This document shows positions 51,535-61,952 of a stretch of DNA of 64,000 nt, piece after piece. The stretch comes from Dehalococcoidia bacterium (GTDB taxonomy: Bacteria > Chloroflexota > Dehalococcoidia > GIF9 > UBA5629): positions 7,830 through 71,829 of the forward strand of contig PLME01000014.1 in assembly GCA_003142375.1 (NCBI GenBank), given 5' to 3'. Below the pieces are notes generated by a model that searched no databases, was not told the origin of the DNA, and saw nothing but the letters and a program-made list of their open reading frames with translations. The position numbers and the translations under genes are program-made. Every line of letters starts with the position of its first letter. Position 1 is the first letter of the stretch.

Positions 51535-52719
51535 TTAATACTCATTTAATTCGCTTATCAATATATTCTTTTTACTATCTTTCGTCAGATCGATATCACG
51601 TTTAACGTCCTTATGGCCCGGCTTCTCATTACATTCCAGCTCACAGCCTGTGCATATGTCGGGTATTTCTTCCACCGGCTCTTTGGATGCTGTGCTAATA
51701 ATGCGAATGATAGGCCTTTTTAGACATTCCGGGTTTGATTTGCTTACTATTCCCATGCGTCCGTCATTTAGTTTTACCATTGCGCCCGTCGGGTACACCG
51801 GTACAGTCTTAGCAAATACCCGGACCAGCTCAGGATCGAATAGCTCGCCGCTATAAGCAAATATATATTCTATGGCATCCTGTGAAGATACAATGCTGTG
51901 TTCGATGGCAAAGGCGGGGAGGAACTCCTCGCGGTGGGGACGCTTCGAAGCAAGCGCAAAGCCTACATCGGTTATTCCTAGTATGCGCGCCGGGAGGCAT
52001 ATCTCCGCACCTTTTAAACCGAAGGGGTAGCCGCTGCCGTTCCACCTTTCGTGATGCTGCAATATGATGTTGGCGGTTTCCGGTCCGATCTCAGTGTATC
52101 GGGCCATGATCTGCGAACCATAGACCGGGTGCCTCTGCACCGCCTTCATTTCTGCACTATTTAAATACTGCGGCTTCTCCAGAATGCCCTGGGGTAAAAG
52201 CACATAACCTACGTTCTGAAAAAGGGAGGCCATCCCTATTTGTTTAATCTCACGTTTATTCATGCCGCTGGCTTTGCCTATCAGCATGGAAAGAGATGCA
52301 ACCTTCACCGGGTGCACGTAATTATAATCGCGCAAGGAAAAACATCCGGCTATGGAAGCATCGCCCTTCTTTTCAGAAAGGAGTGATTCCATCAGCTCAT
52401 CCATCAGGTTATTCATCAGCACCAGGTCAATGGACTGCTGGTTCCTGCCCGTCAACATAGTCCGGCATTCGATCAATGCCCTGCGCAGCGATTTGGATAT
52501 CGCTCCTTCCAGCTGCGGAGGCACAAAACAAGTGGCCTGGATATCTTCGGTTTTACCATTGAGTATAAATAGTTCGCCCACACCTATATCGTCAATTTGA
52601 GCAATATCGCGGGCATCCAGCACCGTCCCCTGCTGTAAAACGATATCGCCCCAATTGTCACAGATCGGGGAAGCCAACTCCATACCCGGCCTGGCATAAA
52701 TTGCCGATATACGCTGCAT
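51535..52719 (-). CDS. HD-GYP-like protein with replaced HD pair, copy 2
   Basis: 394-residue protein with an N-terminal module of about 120 residues (DIGVGELFI) and an HD-GYP domain where the metal-binding HD is Gln168-Asn169 (SLFQNVGYVLLP), the catalytic Lys is Tyr, but HHERWNGSGYPFG and the first His of the helix (YVHPVKVA) remain. It should not cleave cyclic di-GMP and could sense it. A short C-terminal extension has ICTGCELEC cysteines. It is a tandem paralogue of the upstream gene, separated by 36 bp. Confidence 0.8.
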   Translation of the reverse strand: MQRISAIYARPGMELASPICDNWGDIVLQQGTVLDARDIAQIDDIGVGELFILNGKTEDIQATCFVPPQLEGAISKSLRRALIECRTMLTGRNQQSIDLVLMNNLMDELMESLLSEKKGDASIAGCFSLRDYNYVHPVKVASLSMLIGKASGMNKREIKQIGMASLFQNVGYVLLPQGILEKPQYLNSAEMKAVQRHPVYGSQIMARYTEIGPETANIILQHHERWNGSGYPFGLKGAEICLPARILGITDVGFALASKRPHREEFLPAFAIEHSIVSSQDAIEYIFAYSGELFDPELVRVFAKTVPVYPTGAMVKLNDGRMGIVSKSNPECLKRPIIRIISTASKEPVEEIPDICTGCELECNEKPGHKDVKRDIDLTKDSKKNILISELNEY

Positions 52720-52755
52720 TTATTTAATACCTTCCAGTATTAATTTCAGTCGTCT

Positions 52756-53910
52756 TCAATATTCCATCACCTGCACAATCAGTTTTCTCTGGTGCTCGGC
52801 ATCGGCCAGGTTATAATCGTAAGTTTTAGCCAGTTCCCTCATATTGCTGTCATAACAAATGCGAACTTTGGGCCTTGAAAAATAACCGCAGTTGGCATTC
52901 GAAACGATGCCAACCTCACCCGTATTAAGCTTAACCATGATTCCCGAAGGATAAGTAGGCAATTGCTGGGTAAAAATCTTGACCAGGTCGGGGTCGAACA
53001 GCTCTCCGCTGTAGGCCACGATGAATTCCATGGCTTGATGCGGCCTGAGAAAATCTGCGTCGCTGAAATCGCCTGAAAAGGCGTTAATAAATTCTTGCGC
53101 TTCCTTGGGCAGTATGCAGCCGCGATGCGGCCTTTTAGATACCAGCGCAACGATACTATCGGTGATGCCCAGTATGCGGGCCCCATGACAGATACTCCTG
53201 CCCTTTATCCCCTGGGGATAGCCGCTGCCGTTCCAGCGCTCATGGTGTTGCTGGATAATCAGGGCGGTCTCTTGAGCAGCTTGCCCATAGCGTTTTACTA
53301 TCTCAGCACCGTAGGACGGGTGCTTTTGTATTGTCTGCGTTTCAGATTCGTCCAGAGGCCCCTCTTTATCAGCCAGTCCCTCCGGCAAAGCGGCATAGCC
53401 GATGTTCTGCAGAAGCGTAGCCATGCCCAGATTAATAAGCTCGGTCTGCCCCATTCCTGCAGCCTTGCCCATCAGCAAGGAAAGGCTGGTTACCTTGACT
53501 GGATGCACGAAATCATAGTCCTTCATGGAATGGCATCCGACTACTACCGGTTCACCCATAGCCACCGGGAACAGTTGCTGCACCATTTCAAAAACACCCT
53601 GCCGGATTGATGAAAGGTCCATCATCTGCGCCTTACCCGAGCCAATAATATGCTGAGCTTTGCGCAGTATCTGCCTTAAAGATCCCGCAATTGAACCCTC
53701 CAGTTCGGGCGTTATCAGCGGCCAGGCAACAACATCATCCACCCGCTTGTCCATAATAAATAGCTCGCCCACACCCAACTCCTCCAGATTTTCTACCTGA
53801 GCGGATGATAGCTTGGTCCCCTCCTTCAAGAGCAGCTTGCCGAAGCAGTCATATAATGCGCGGCCCAGGAACATAGTTGGTTTAGCGTGTTTAGCAGAAA
53901 TTCTTCTCAT
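52756..53910 (-). CDS. HD-GYP-like protein with replaced HD pair, copy 1
   Basis: 384-residue paralogue of the downstream protein, with the same N-terminal module and an HD-GYP domain carrying Gln168-Asn169 (TLLQNIGYAALP) and intact HHERWNGSGYPQG. An insertion (EFINAFSGDFSDADFL) precedes a second copy of a similar segment (EFIVAYSGELFDPDL), a partial internal duplication. Loss of the HD pair in both copies at the same place suggests selection for a non-catalytic role. It lies 30 bp after cheR. Confidence 0.8.
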   Translation of the reverse strand: MRRISAKHAKPTMFLGRALYDCFGKLLLKEGTKLSSAQVENLEELGVGELFIMDKRVDDVVAWPLITPELEGSIAGSLRQILRKAQHIIGSGKAQMMDLSSIRQGVFEMVQQLFPVAMGEPVVVGCHSMKDYDFVHPVKVTSLSLLMGKAAGMGQTELINLGMATLLQNIGYAALPEGLADKEGPLDESETQTIQKHPSYGAEIVKRYGQAAQETALIIQQHHERWNGSGYPQGIKGRSICHGARILGITDSIVALVSKRPHRGCILPKEAQEFINAFSGDFSDADFLRPHQAMEFIVAYSGELFDPDLVKIFTQQLPTYPSGIMVKLNTGEVGIVSNANCGYFSRPKVRICYDSNMRELAKTYDYNLADAEHQRKLIVQVMEY

Positions 53911-53940
53911 TTTTTTTACCTTCCATAAGTATTCTCTAAC

Positions 53941-54744
53941 TTAAACTTTTGCCAAAGACGCGGAGTTTTTCTTCTGATAAAAGCACGACCCGAATTTGCC
54001 GAATCCTAATTTGGCGGCGTTAATCATGAATTCGGTGGCGCCCACAAAAAGTACGCCGTTCTCCCTTAATGACTCAAAAAACCGCTGATTGAGCTTTTCC
54101 TTGGCTTCCTCGGTAAAATAAATAGTCACGTTGCGGCATGCGATCAGGTCAAAGCCCGTTTCGAATTTATCTGCCAGCAGATTGTGACGTTTGAAAACCG
54201 CCTTATCCCTGATTTCTTTCTTGGCCCAGTAGTCACCGTTTTCCTGAGTGAAATATTTGTCGACCAGATGTTTGGGAATATTTTTCATCAGATCGTCCCG
54301 GTATGGCCCGCCCACTGCCGCCCTGGCCAGGCTGAGTTCATCCATATCCGTCCCCAGGATCCTGTAATTTACTTTTTTACGATTCTCGCATAGCAGCATG
54401 GCAATGGAGTACACTTCGGCACCATTTGAGCATCCCGCACTCCATATGTTGATGTAGTCCCTTTTTTCCAGTAAAGCCGGCAGTATACTGTTCTCCAGTT
54501 CCTGAAATACAGCGGCGTCACGGCAGAATTCGGTCACATTTATCGTGATGAAATCGCACAGTTTTTTCAGGCTGGGTTCGTCCTGCTCTATGATCCGGCA
54601 ATAGTGGATAACGTCTTTTTCATTAGTATTTTCTATGAAGGCAGACAGGCGCCGGCGCATCTGCTGGGTCTTATAGCTCTCCAGATCGATGCCCGTCATA
54701 GTAAGTACTTTCTTTTTTAGAAATAAATATTCTTGATCAGTCAT
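53941..54744 (-). CDS. cheR: Chemotaxis protein methyltransferase CheR
   Basis: 267-residue SAM-dependent enzyme that methylates glutamate residues of chemoreceptors. An N-terminal helical domain (about 1-75) precedes the Rossmann core: NIWSAGCSNGAEVYSIA (SAM loop), LGTDMDELSL and FDLIACRNVTIYF. The order and length match CheR without C-terminal pentapeptide-binding extras. It starts 3 bp after the cheB stop. Confidence 0.95.
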   Translation of the reverse strand: MTDQEYLFLKKKVLTMTGIDLESYKTQQMRRRLSAFIENTNEKDVIHYCRIIEQDEPSLKKLCDFITINVTEFCRDAAVFQELENSILPALLEKRDYINIWSAGCSNGAEVYSIAMLLCENRKKVNYRILGTDMDELSLARAAVGGPYRDDLMKNIPKHLVDKYFTQENGDYWAKKEIRDKAVFKRHNLLADKFETGFDLIACRNVTIYFTEEAKEKLNQRFFESLRENGVLFVGATEFMINAAKLGFGKFGSCFYQKKNSASLAKV

Positions 54745-54747
54745 AAT

Positions 54748-55845
54748 TTAGATTCTCACCATAGATTCACTGGGTTTGCGGCAGGCCGCGGTTATTTCAT
54801 CTACTATCCTGTCTAGCGGTACAACTTTATCTACCAGGCCGGCCTCGGCCACGCTCCTCGGCATGCCGTAGACCACGCAGGTTGATTCATCCTCGGCCAG
54901 GATCATTCCGCCTCCCGCTTTTATCATGGCGGCGCCGTCAGTGCCATCAGATCCCATTCCAGTTAATACAACACCCAGGCAGCGCGATCCATACGCTTTG
55001 GATGCCGATTCCATAGTTACATCCACGGCAGGCCGCAGCCCGCAGCGCGGCTTGTCCTGGTTAAGGCTTATCTGACCGTTGGTTTTCATCACCATATGAT
55101 ATCCGCCCGGTGCGAGCAGGGCCTGTCCCATCGAAACCCGGTCTCCCACCTCGGCTTCTTTCACGCGAATTTGGCTTATTTCATCGAGCCTTTCGGCTAT
55201 AGATTTCGTAAATTTGGGCGGCATATGCTGTACTATCAAAAATGCCGCAGGCAAATCGGCCGGCAAGTTCGGCACAACCTCATATAGTGCACGGGGGCCG
55301 CCCGTCGAGCTGCCGATGATTACAACCCTGTTCAACTTTCCCTGCCCGGAGGGGTTATTAACAGGTAGCTTTTTCTTGCTCCGCTGAAGGTCCGCAACTA
55401 TTCTCTGCAGCCTGGAGGTAACCTTAGCTACATCGATTTTAGACGCCTGCTTGATTTTCTGAATCAGCTCTGTATCCGATTCCAGCGACCCCGTCGGGTT
55501 AATCAGCGACGGTTTCAGGAAGAAGTCCACTGCTCCGATTTCGAGTGCCCTGATAGTAACATCAGCCCCTTCCGCCGTCAGGTTGCTCAACATCACCACT
55601 GGAGTAGGATATTCAGCCATTATGCGCTGCAGAGCGGTTACGCCATCCAGCTTGGGCATTTCCACGTCGAGCGTGACAACATCCGGCTTCAGCGCTTTAA
55701 TCTTCTCGATTGCGTCAAGGCCGTCCCTGGCCGTACCCGCAATTTCTATTTGCGTGTCGTTAGCCAGATGCTTGGCGATCATGATTCTGGCAAAAGCCGA
55801 ATCATCAACTATCAATACCCTGACACGTTTATCAGTATCTATCAT
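54748..55845 (-). CDS. cheB: Chemotaxis methylesterase/deamidase CheB
   Basis: 365-residue receiver-methylesterase fusion. The receiver (1-125) has LIVDDSAF and acceptor DVVTLDVEMPKLDG. The esterase domain has the catalytic Ser in IIGSSTGGPRAL, His in VQHMPPKFT and Asp in GMGSDGTDGA. It demethylates receptors and deamidates glutamines in response to CheA phosphorylation. It lies 35 bp after cheY. Confidence 0.95.
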   Translation of the reverse strand: MIDTDKRVRVLIVDDSAFARIMIAKHLANDTQIEIAGTARDGLDAIEKIKALKPDVVTLDVEMPKLDGVTALQRIMAEYPTPVVMLSNLTAEGADVTIRALEIGAVDFFLKPSLINPTGSLESDTELIQKIKQASKIDVAKVTSRLQRIVADLQRSKKKLPVNNPSGQGKLNRVVIIGSSTGGPRALYEVVPNLPADLPAAFLIVQHMPPKFTKSIAERLDEISQIRVKEAEVGDRVSMGQALLAPGGYHMVMKTNGQISLNQDKPRCGLRPAVDVTMESASKAYGSRCLGVVLTGMGSDGTDGAAMIKAGGGMILAEDESTCVVYGMPRSVAEAGLVDKVVPLDRIVDEITAACRKPSESMVRI

Positions 55846-55880
55846 GTTTCAGTGCCCTCTCCGCCCTACGGGCGGCTTTT

Positions 55881-56237
55881 TTAACTAATCATCTTTTTTA
55901 CGGCCGCCAGGACGCGGTCTGCATCAAAAGGCTTGACTACGAAATCTTTGGCCCCCGTCTTAAGCGCTTCCATTACCATGGACTGCTGGCCCATAGCCGT
56001 CACCATGGCAACCCTGGCGCCGGGGTCCATCTTCATCAGCTCCTTCAATGTAGACAGACCGTCCATGTTCGGCATCGTGATGTCCAGCAGGACGCCATCG
56101 GGTCTATTTTCCCTGTATTTTTCGATGGCTTCCGCACCATCCGCCGCTTCGGCAACCTCAAATCCATTGTCCGAAAGCAGCTTCGTGCATCTCATGCGCA
56201 TAAATGCCGCGTCGTCTACTATAAGTATCTTCGCCAA
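55881..56237 (-). CDS. cheY: Chemotaxis response regulator CheY
   Basis: 118-residue receiver: acidic pair Asp8-Asp9, acceptor Asp52 in LLDITMPNMDG, Thr in AMVTAMGQ and Lys in FVVKPF. All phosphotransfer residues are present, so it is the active messenger from CheA. Strong AAGGAGGT site ahead of the ATG. Its target must differ from flagellar FliM because no flagellar switch is encoded. Confidence 0.95.
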   Translation of the reverse strand: MAKILIVDDAAFMRMRCTKLLSDNGFEVAEAADGAEAIEKYRENRPDGVLLDITMPNMDGLSTLKELMKMDPGARVAMVTAMGQQSMVMEALKTGAKDFVVKPFDADRVLAAVKKMIS

Positions 56238-56383
56238 GATTTACCTCCTTCAAAATGTTCCTTAGGATTCAACCTCGGACTCCCGCCCGGGTGTTTGTCG
56301 AATCTATTAATCTGTTCACTAATTTTCACAACCATGCCTTATTTCCACAAGTGGTAATAGTTTATTTTTGTTGAGCCAATAAG

Positions 56384-58531
56384 CTATTGTTGTTCCTCAC
56401 TTAATTTATACTTGGCTACCGTCTGTTTAAACTCATCAGCGACCTGGGTTACCTTGCTTCCTGCTTTCACAACCTGCTGGATTTGCGAGCCGACCTCATG
56501 GGCAGCTGCCGAAACCTGCTCGGTGGCTGCGCTGTTTTCTTCGGCCACACCGGCCACTTCTTCGACGGATTTGGATACGGTCTTGGCTGTGGCAGACATC
56601 TGCTCCGTAGCTGCAGTATTCTCCTCGACAATGGCGCTGATATTGTCGCTTAATTTCACCATCTCGGCGCTCATAGCATTCAGCTGTTCGGCAGCGGCGG
56701 ATATCTGCTCCACCTGCTCGCTCATCTGGCGTGATTGTTTCAAAATCTCTTCCAGGGATTGACCGGCGCTGGTAGCCAGGCTGTAACCACTGGCTATTTG
56801 CTCGGTTCCTTTCTCCATAGCCGTTACCGTCTGGGATACACCGGTCTGGATGCCATTGATAAGCTCGGCTATCTCTTCGGTTGAAGAGGAGGCCCTTTCA
56901 GCCAGCTTTCTCACCTCATCAGCCACTACAGCGAAGCCCCTGCCCTGTTCGCCGGCTCTGGCCGCCTCGATTGCAGCATTGAGCGCCAGCAGGTTTGTCT
57001 GATCGGCTATATCGTTGATGGTAGCAACGATCTTGCCGATCTCACGTGAGCGAGTGCCCAGACCGCTGACTTTTTCCGATGCAACTTCAATAGTTTTCTT
57101 GATCTCCTCCATACCCTTTATCGTTTTCTGCACCATCTCTGCGCCTTTATGAGCGGTATCAGTGGCCGACCTGGCGCTGCTGGTTGCGTTTACAGTGTTG
57201 GATGAGACTTGTGTTATAGCAGTGGAAACCTGGCTCACGATCTGAACATTTTTCCCTATTATAGCTGCCTGCTCCTGTGCGCCCCTGGCTATCTGGTCTA
57301 TGGCCCTGACCAACTGGTCAAGGGCTTTCATGGTATCCTGCATCGAGGACGCCTGGTCACTTGCGCCGTTGGCCACCTGCTGGCTGGCACTGGCTATCTG
57401 GTTTGTCGCCTGGCCAGCCTGCTCAGAGGCCTGGTTCAATTGTTGGCCGGATTCTAAAAGCTCCTTCGACATCCGTTTCAGCATCCGTACCACCCCTACG
57501 CGGCCGTCTCCGGATTTATTCGCAGCCTCTTTCAATTTGGCTAATTCACCCTTGTAGTCTCCCGTCACCCTGGATCTCAAATCAAACTGGGCCTGGTCAT
57601 CCATGACTTCTAAAACTTCGTTCAGCGGAGTAACTACCGTATCAAGAACATAGTTGATACCGTTAATGATATCGGCCCATGCCCCTTTGAATTTCGAGCC
57701 GTCGCCGCGGATATCCAACTGGCCATCGGTTGCCGCCTTAATCAGGGAGTCAACTTCATTCACCATCCCGTTGATAGAATCGATAAACTCATTAAAAACC
57801 GTAAACTGCTCCCTCCAGACGCCATGCTTAGCTTCTTCACGCGTCTCCCAATGCGGAAGGTTCTTCTCGCCATTGGCTATCCTTACAAAGTAATCATGAT
57901 GCGTTAAATGAACAGTCAGCAGCCCGTCCAGGCACATATTCGTTCCCTTGGCGACTTTCCTTAAGACGCCGTCGAATTTGTTGGCGTCTACCCTTCCGTC
58001 GATTTTCCCCTGTGAGATGCCTCCGTATACACTACCCATCTCAAGGGCAAGTGTCAGCTCCCTGGTAGCATCGATAAAATATTCCATGGCGCCGGTGATA
58101 TTACCGCCTTCATCTTTAACTGGGATGGTATAGCAGCGGAAGAATTTATCAGCCTGCGGTGTTTTGATCACAACTTCACTACTATACGTATTGCCGTCGG
58201 CAAACACCTTGCATGCCTGGCACTTTGGAGTATTGCAGAGCGGGAATTTAAACAGGTCATGGCATTTCTGGCCGACGCAGTCCGCCTTGCTTCGGCCCAG
58301 AGCTTCAGCGCCGGCCGCGTTGGCATACTTTATGGTGTATTCCTTATCGATAACCACGACGGGTGCAGGCAGCACATCCATATAATCATAGGATGGTGCT
58401 TTTTCTTTGCCGTTCTTGCGAAACAATGACTTCTTTTTGACTTTGCCCAGCACCACACTATGGCTTCCGTTGCCGTTGCCGTTGCCATTGCCGGACCCAT
58501 TATCCTTTTTCTTTTTGTCTAAACTGATCAT
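56384..58531 (-). CDS. Soluble methyl-accepting chemotaxis protein with cysteine-rich PAS domain, copy 1
   Basis: 715 residues with no transmembrane helix. A Gly/Asn repeat ([12 protein letters not shown]) near residue 12 precedes a PAS domain (about 45-165) with a cysteine motif CVGQKC...CNTPKCQAC (five Cys), then HAMP-like and helical repeats and the conserved receptor tip with [20 protein letters not shown]. Cytoplasmic receptors of this design sense internal redox, gas or metabolite cues. The cysteines could bind a metal or Fe-S centre. It is 63 bp from its paralogue. Confidence 0.9.
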   Translation of the reverse strand: MISLDKKKKDNGSGNGNGNGNGSHSVVLGKVKKKSLFRKNGKEKAPSYDYMDVLPAPVVVIDKEYTIKYANAAGAEALGRSKADCVGQKCHDLFKFPLCNTPKCQACKVFADGNTYSSEVVIKTPQADKFFRCYTIPVKDEGGNITGAMEYFIDATRELTLALEMGSVYGGISQGKIDGRVDANKFDGVLRKVAKGTNMCLDGLLTVHLTHHDYFVRIANGEKNLPHWETREEAKHGVWREQFTVFNEFIDSINGMVNEVDSLIKAATDGQLDIRGDGSKFKGAWADIINGINYVLDTVVTPLNEVLEVMDDQAQFDLRSRVTGDYKGELAKLKEAANKSGDGRVGVVRMLKRMSKELLESGQQLNQASEQAGQATNQIASASQQVANGASDQASSMQDTMKALDQLVRAIDQIARGAQEQAAIIGKNVQIVSQVSTAITQVSSNTVNATSSARSATDTAHKGAEMVQKTIKGMEEIKKTIEVASEKVSGLGTRSREIGKIVATINDIADQTNLLALNAAIEAARAGEQGRGFAVVADEVRKLAERASSSTEEIAELINGIQTGVSQTVTAMEKGTEQIASGYSLATSAGQSLEEILKQSRQMSEQVEQISAAAEQLNAMSAEMVKLSDNISAIVEENTAATEQMSATAKTVSKSVEEVAGVAEENSAATEQVSAAAHEVGSQIQQVVKAGSKVTQVADEFKQTVAKYKLSEEQQ

Positions 58532-58594
58532 CTCGCCACCTTATAGTAAAATTATGTTTTATAATCTTTTTACCTTACTTTCCACCCATCCCAT

Positions 58595-60727
58595 TCATTC
58601 GCCTTCCGGCAGCTTATACGTAGCTAGAAGCTCCTTGAACTCGCCGGACATCGTTTGGAGCGCACTACTGGATTCCACGACTTCGTGTGCCTGAGCGCTG
58701 ATCTGCTCGGCAGCCGCAGATACTTCCTCTGTCGAGGCGCTGTTTTCCTCCGATACGCCGGCAACTTCCTCCACCGATTTGGACACCTGTTTGACTGTTT
58801 CATCCATGCTCTCGGTGATGGCTGTGTTCTCCTCGGCGATGGCGCTTATATTGTCACTGAGTTTGACCATCTCCGAGCTCATGCTGGATAGCTGTTGGGT
58901 AGCAACGGATATTTGCTCGACCTCCTTTCCCATCTCTTTGGATTTTGTCAGTATCTCATCAAGCGAACAGCCGGCCCTGGTAGCCAGTTCATATCCGTTG
59001 GCGACCTCCTCAGTGCCTTTGGTCATAGCATTGATGGTGTCCTGTACCCCTTTTTGTATGTTGTTGATGAGCTCTTCAATTTCCTTGGTGGAAGTCGATG
59101 CCCTTTCGGCAAGCTTCCTGACCTCGTCGGCTACCACTGCAAAACCCCTGCCCTGTTCACCTGCCCTGGCGGCTTCGATGGCAGCGTTGAGAGCCAGCAG
59201 GTTAGTCTGGTCGGCAATATCATTGATAGTGGCAACGATTTTACCTATTTCCCTGGAACGATCGCCCAGGCCACTGACTTTTTCTGAGGCGCTATCCATG
59301 GTCTTCATGATATTTTCCATACCTTTAATGGTATTCTGTACCATATCTGCACCCTTCTGAGCCGCTCCCGAAGTGTCTTTAGAGCTGGTGGTAGTCTGCT
59401 TGGCGCTGGAGGAAACCTGGCTGATCGCTTCGGAAACCTGGTTTACAACCTGAACATTTTTCTCGATCATCTGAGCCTGTTCCTGTGCTCCCTTAGCTAT
59501 CTGGCTGATGGCAGATACGAGCTTCTCCACGGCAGCCAATGTTTGCTGCATTGCCGTAGCCTGGTCAGACGCGCCTTTGGCCACCTGCTGGCTGGAAGCT
59601 GCAATCTGCTGCGTGGCCTCACCTGATTGTTCAGCCGACTGTTTAAGCTGTGCGCTTGCGCTGGCAAGATCGTTCGAAACCTTCTTAAGGGTTTTCATTA
59701 CAGTGATCCTGCCGTTGAGAGACTCATTAACGGCATCCTTGAGCTTGCTAAGATCACCTTTATACTCGCCGCTGACTTTAGTAGTCAGATCATTTTGCGC
59801 CTCAAGATGCAGCACGCGGAAAACATCGTCCATGGGCTCTATTATCGAATCGAGGGTGGAATTGATGCCCGCCATCATCTCGGCCCAACAACCCTTGAAT
59901 TTGGAAGCATCACCTCTCGTATCGAGTTTGCCCTGCGCCGACTCCATGGTCAGTTTGTTCATCTCCTCCATAAAGCTGTTAAGAGAACCGATGAACTCGT
60001 TAAAGGTACCATGCATTTGCTTCCAGCATCCGTACTGGGATTCCACCTGGTCCTCCCAGCGTTCTAGTTTTTCTCCCCGCGAGATCTTCAGGAAGTAATC
60101 ATTCTGTCTCATGATTAAACCGAGCAGGGAATCCAGCAGCATATTGGTACCTTTGGCTTGTTTGCGCAGTATGCCATCAAATTGTTTGTAGTCCGCCCTT
60201 GCCTCCGGTTTCCCCAGGGCGATGCTAGTGAATAGATTACCCATCTCAAGGCCAAAGGTCAGTTCCCTGGTAGCATCGATGAAGTATTCTATTGCACCGA
60301 TAATTTCGCCCTTATCGTCTTTAACCGGCACGGTGTAGCAGCGGAAGAACACATCGCCTTTAGGCGCCTTGACCACCACTTCACTGCTATAGGTGATGCC
60401 GTCGGCAAAGGCCTTGCATGCCTGGCAATTAGGAGTATTGCAGAATTTGAATTTGAACAAGTCAAAACACTTCTGCCCCAGACAGGATTCCTTAGCGCCG
60501 GTCAGGATCTCCGCACCGGGACTATTAATAAACTGTATTGTGAATTCCCTGTCGAAAAATACGACGGGTACAGGCAAAAGATCTATGAAACTGAAATCAT
60601 AAATACTTTTAGCTGCCTTGCCGTTTTTCCTAGACGGCGCGGTTTTGGACCTGCCGTGCCCGAAGAGCGACCCCGTCAGCACATGGCCGGCATTTCCATT
60701 GCCTTTCTTTTCCTTTGCCTGAATCAT
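58595..60727 (-). CDS. Soluble methyl-accepting chemotaxis protein with cysteine-rich PAS domain, copy 2
   Basis: 710-residue paralogue of the other receptor with the same layout. The PAS motif is [18 protein letters not shown] with all five cysteines conserved. HAMP-like linker, long coiled coil and the same tip sequence follow; methylation helices are Gln/Ala/Ser-rich. The N-terminal 40 residues differ in sequence and lack the GN repeat. It lies 65 bp after cheD. Confidence 0.9.
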   Translation of the reverse strand: MIQAKEKKGNGNAGHVLTGSLFGHGRSKTAPSRKNGKAAKSIYDFSFIDLLPVPVVFFDREFTIQFINSPGAEILTGAKESCLGQKCFDLFKFKFCNTPNCQACKAFADGITYSSEVVVKAPKGDVFFRCYTVPVKDDKGEIIGAIEYFIDATRELTFGLEMGNLFTSIALGKPEARADYKQFDGILRKQAKGTNMLLDSLLGLIMRQNDYFLKISRGEKLERWEDQVESQYGCWKQMHGTFNEFIGSLNSFMEEMNKLTMESAQGKLDTRGDASKFKGCWAEMMAGINSTLDSIIEPMDDVFRVLHLEAQNDLTTKVSGEYKGDLSKLKDAVNESLNGRITVMKTLKKVSNDLASASAQLKQSAEQSGEATQQIAASSQQVAKGASDQATAMQQTLAAVEKLVSAISQIAKGAQEQAQMIEKNVQVVNQVSEAISQVSSSAKQTTTSSKDTSGAAQKGADMVQNTIKGMENIMKTMDSASEKVSGLGDRSREIGKIVATINDIADQTNLLALNAAIEAARAGEQGRGFAVVADEVRKLAERASTSTKEIEELINNIQKGVQDTINAMTKGTEEVANGYELATRAGCSLDEILTKSKEMGKEVEQISVATQQLSSMSSEMVKLSDNISAIAEENTAITESMDETVKQVSKSVEEVAGVSEENSASTEEVSAAAEQISAQAHEVVESSSALQTMSGEFKELLATYKLPEGE

Positions 60728-60792
60728 GCTGTTTCCTCCTTAACTACCTGTCTGGTTAACAATCGTGCACGCACGCAGACAAATAGGTTTTT

Positions 60793-61302
60793 TCATAATT
60801 CTCCTACCGGGCTGGCCGTGGTCCTCAATTTCGTAATACCGGTGTCGATGTTCAACCACATGGAACGGCCCAGCGTACCCCTTGTATCCTCGGCCTTAAT
60901 GGACATCTTATTTTCAGCGACGGCGCTTTTAACTGCCGTGATATTACGGTCGCCGATATCCAATATGCTTCCCACAGGGACCGTATGGATAATTTTGGCG
61001 CCTCCTGCGACTTTAATTACGATCCTGCTTTTTACAGCCCCTTTGCTTTCCATTTGATTTACCATGGCCGGCAAGGCCGTATTGGCATACTTGGTTGGTG
61101 TTTTTCCGCAATCGGCAACGTTCCCGTGCGGCAAAACTACATGCACCATGGCGCCGACCCGTGCTACGGGATCATAAGCGCTTATACCTATGCATGAACC
61201 CAACCCCAGGCAGGCGAGGACCGTGTGCGGATCATTGGAGACCTGCATTTCTCCCAGACCCACAACTACCATCTCCTCATTTTTTACTGAACTGAGTGTC
61301 AA
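60793..61302 (-). CDS. cheD: Chemoreceptor deamidase CheD
   Basis: 169-residue enzyme that deamidates receptor glutamines and partners CheC. The catalytic Cys is in LGLGSCIGIS, the His in AMVHVVLPHG, and the Thr in the following strand region. It overlaps cheC by 4 bp (61299-61302), a common cheC-cheD arrangement. Confidence 0.95.
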   Translation of the reverse strand: MTLSSVKNEEMVVVGLGEMQVSNDPHTVLACLGLGSCIGISAYDPVARVGAMVHVVLPHGNVADCGKTPTKYANTALPAMVNQMESKGAVKSRIVIKVAGGAKIIHTVPVGSILDIGDRNITAVKSAVAENKMSIKAEDTRGTLGRSMWLNIDTGITKLRTTASPVGEL

Positions 61303-61919
61303 TTGACGCCTCCTGCGGCGGTGATGAGCGGCAGTTTCATGAAGCTGGCGTTGGGCATGATTAAAAATGTGCCCTGTATAGTCTGGTCGCTTACGCCGAA
61401 AGATGTCTCAGCAATGAAGACATCGTCACGTTCTGCCAGTATCTCGGCCAGAGCGATATCCAAGATAGCTCCCGCCATTTCAAGCAGGACCACCGGGGGA
61501 GACGGTTCAAGCAGGATACCAAGGGAGTCGGCCACCGCATTCAAGAAAAATGTGCCTGTTATGTTGCCCATTTCGCCCAGAGCCGATTGTGTCATTTCAT
61601 CCAGGCTTTTGCAGGTGCCCGGGGGGTCGCCCATAAGCAGGTCCAGGATGCTATAGGCAAATTCAGGTTGGTGGGCCAGCAGGATATGCCCGTTGCTGGC
61701 TCCTGAAAAGGTAATATATACACCGATAACCATGCGCTCAGGTCCGCCCAGCACATATGGCATTTCTTTGGCAGGGATCTTGCGGATACCGATAGAATTG
61801 ATTTGAAAATCCTTGCCTACCATTTGGGAGAGACCGTTAATAGCATTGGTCATGCCTTTTTTAACTAAACCGTCCCAGACGGCCATTTCCTCAGTTTCTG
61901 AGACCTGATTTTTATCCAT
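61299..61919 (-). CDS. cheC: CheY-P phosphatase CheC
   Basis: 206-residue CheC-type protein. The helix motif SALGEMGNITGTFFLNAVAD has the Glu and Asn needed for CheY-P hydrolysis; the first of the two motifs usual in CheC is degenerate here (GLVKKGMTNAINGLS lacks the pair). CheC proteins bind CheD and link adaptation to CheY signal level. They are typical of systems with FliY or archaeal chemotaxis. Confidence 0.92.
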   Translation of the reverse strand: MDKNQVSETEEMAVWDGLVKKGMTNAINGLSQMVGKDFQINSIGIRKIPAKEMPYVLGGPERMVIGVYITFSGASNGHILLAHQPEFAYSILDLLMGDPPGTCKSLDEMTQSALGEMGNITGTFFLNAVADSLGILLEPSPPVVLLEMAGAILDIALAEILAERDDVFIAETSFGVSDQTIQGTFLIMPNASFMKLPLITAAGGVN

Positions 61920-61952
61920 ACTTATTTTGACCTCCTGAAGTCACATTCCGTG

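Noticed and set aside
58440-58520. GTTGCC/GTTCCC-type microsatellite in the first receptor gene
   Set aside because: Simple Gly-Asn codon repeat in a linker; no sign of phase-variable frame change because units are multiples of three.
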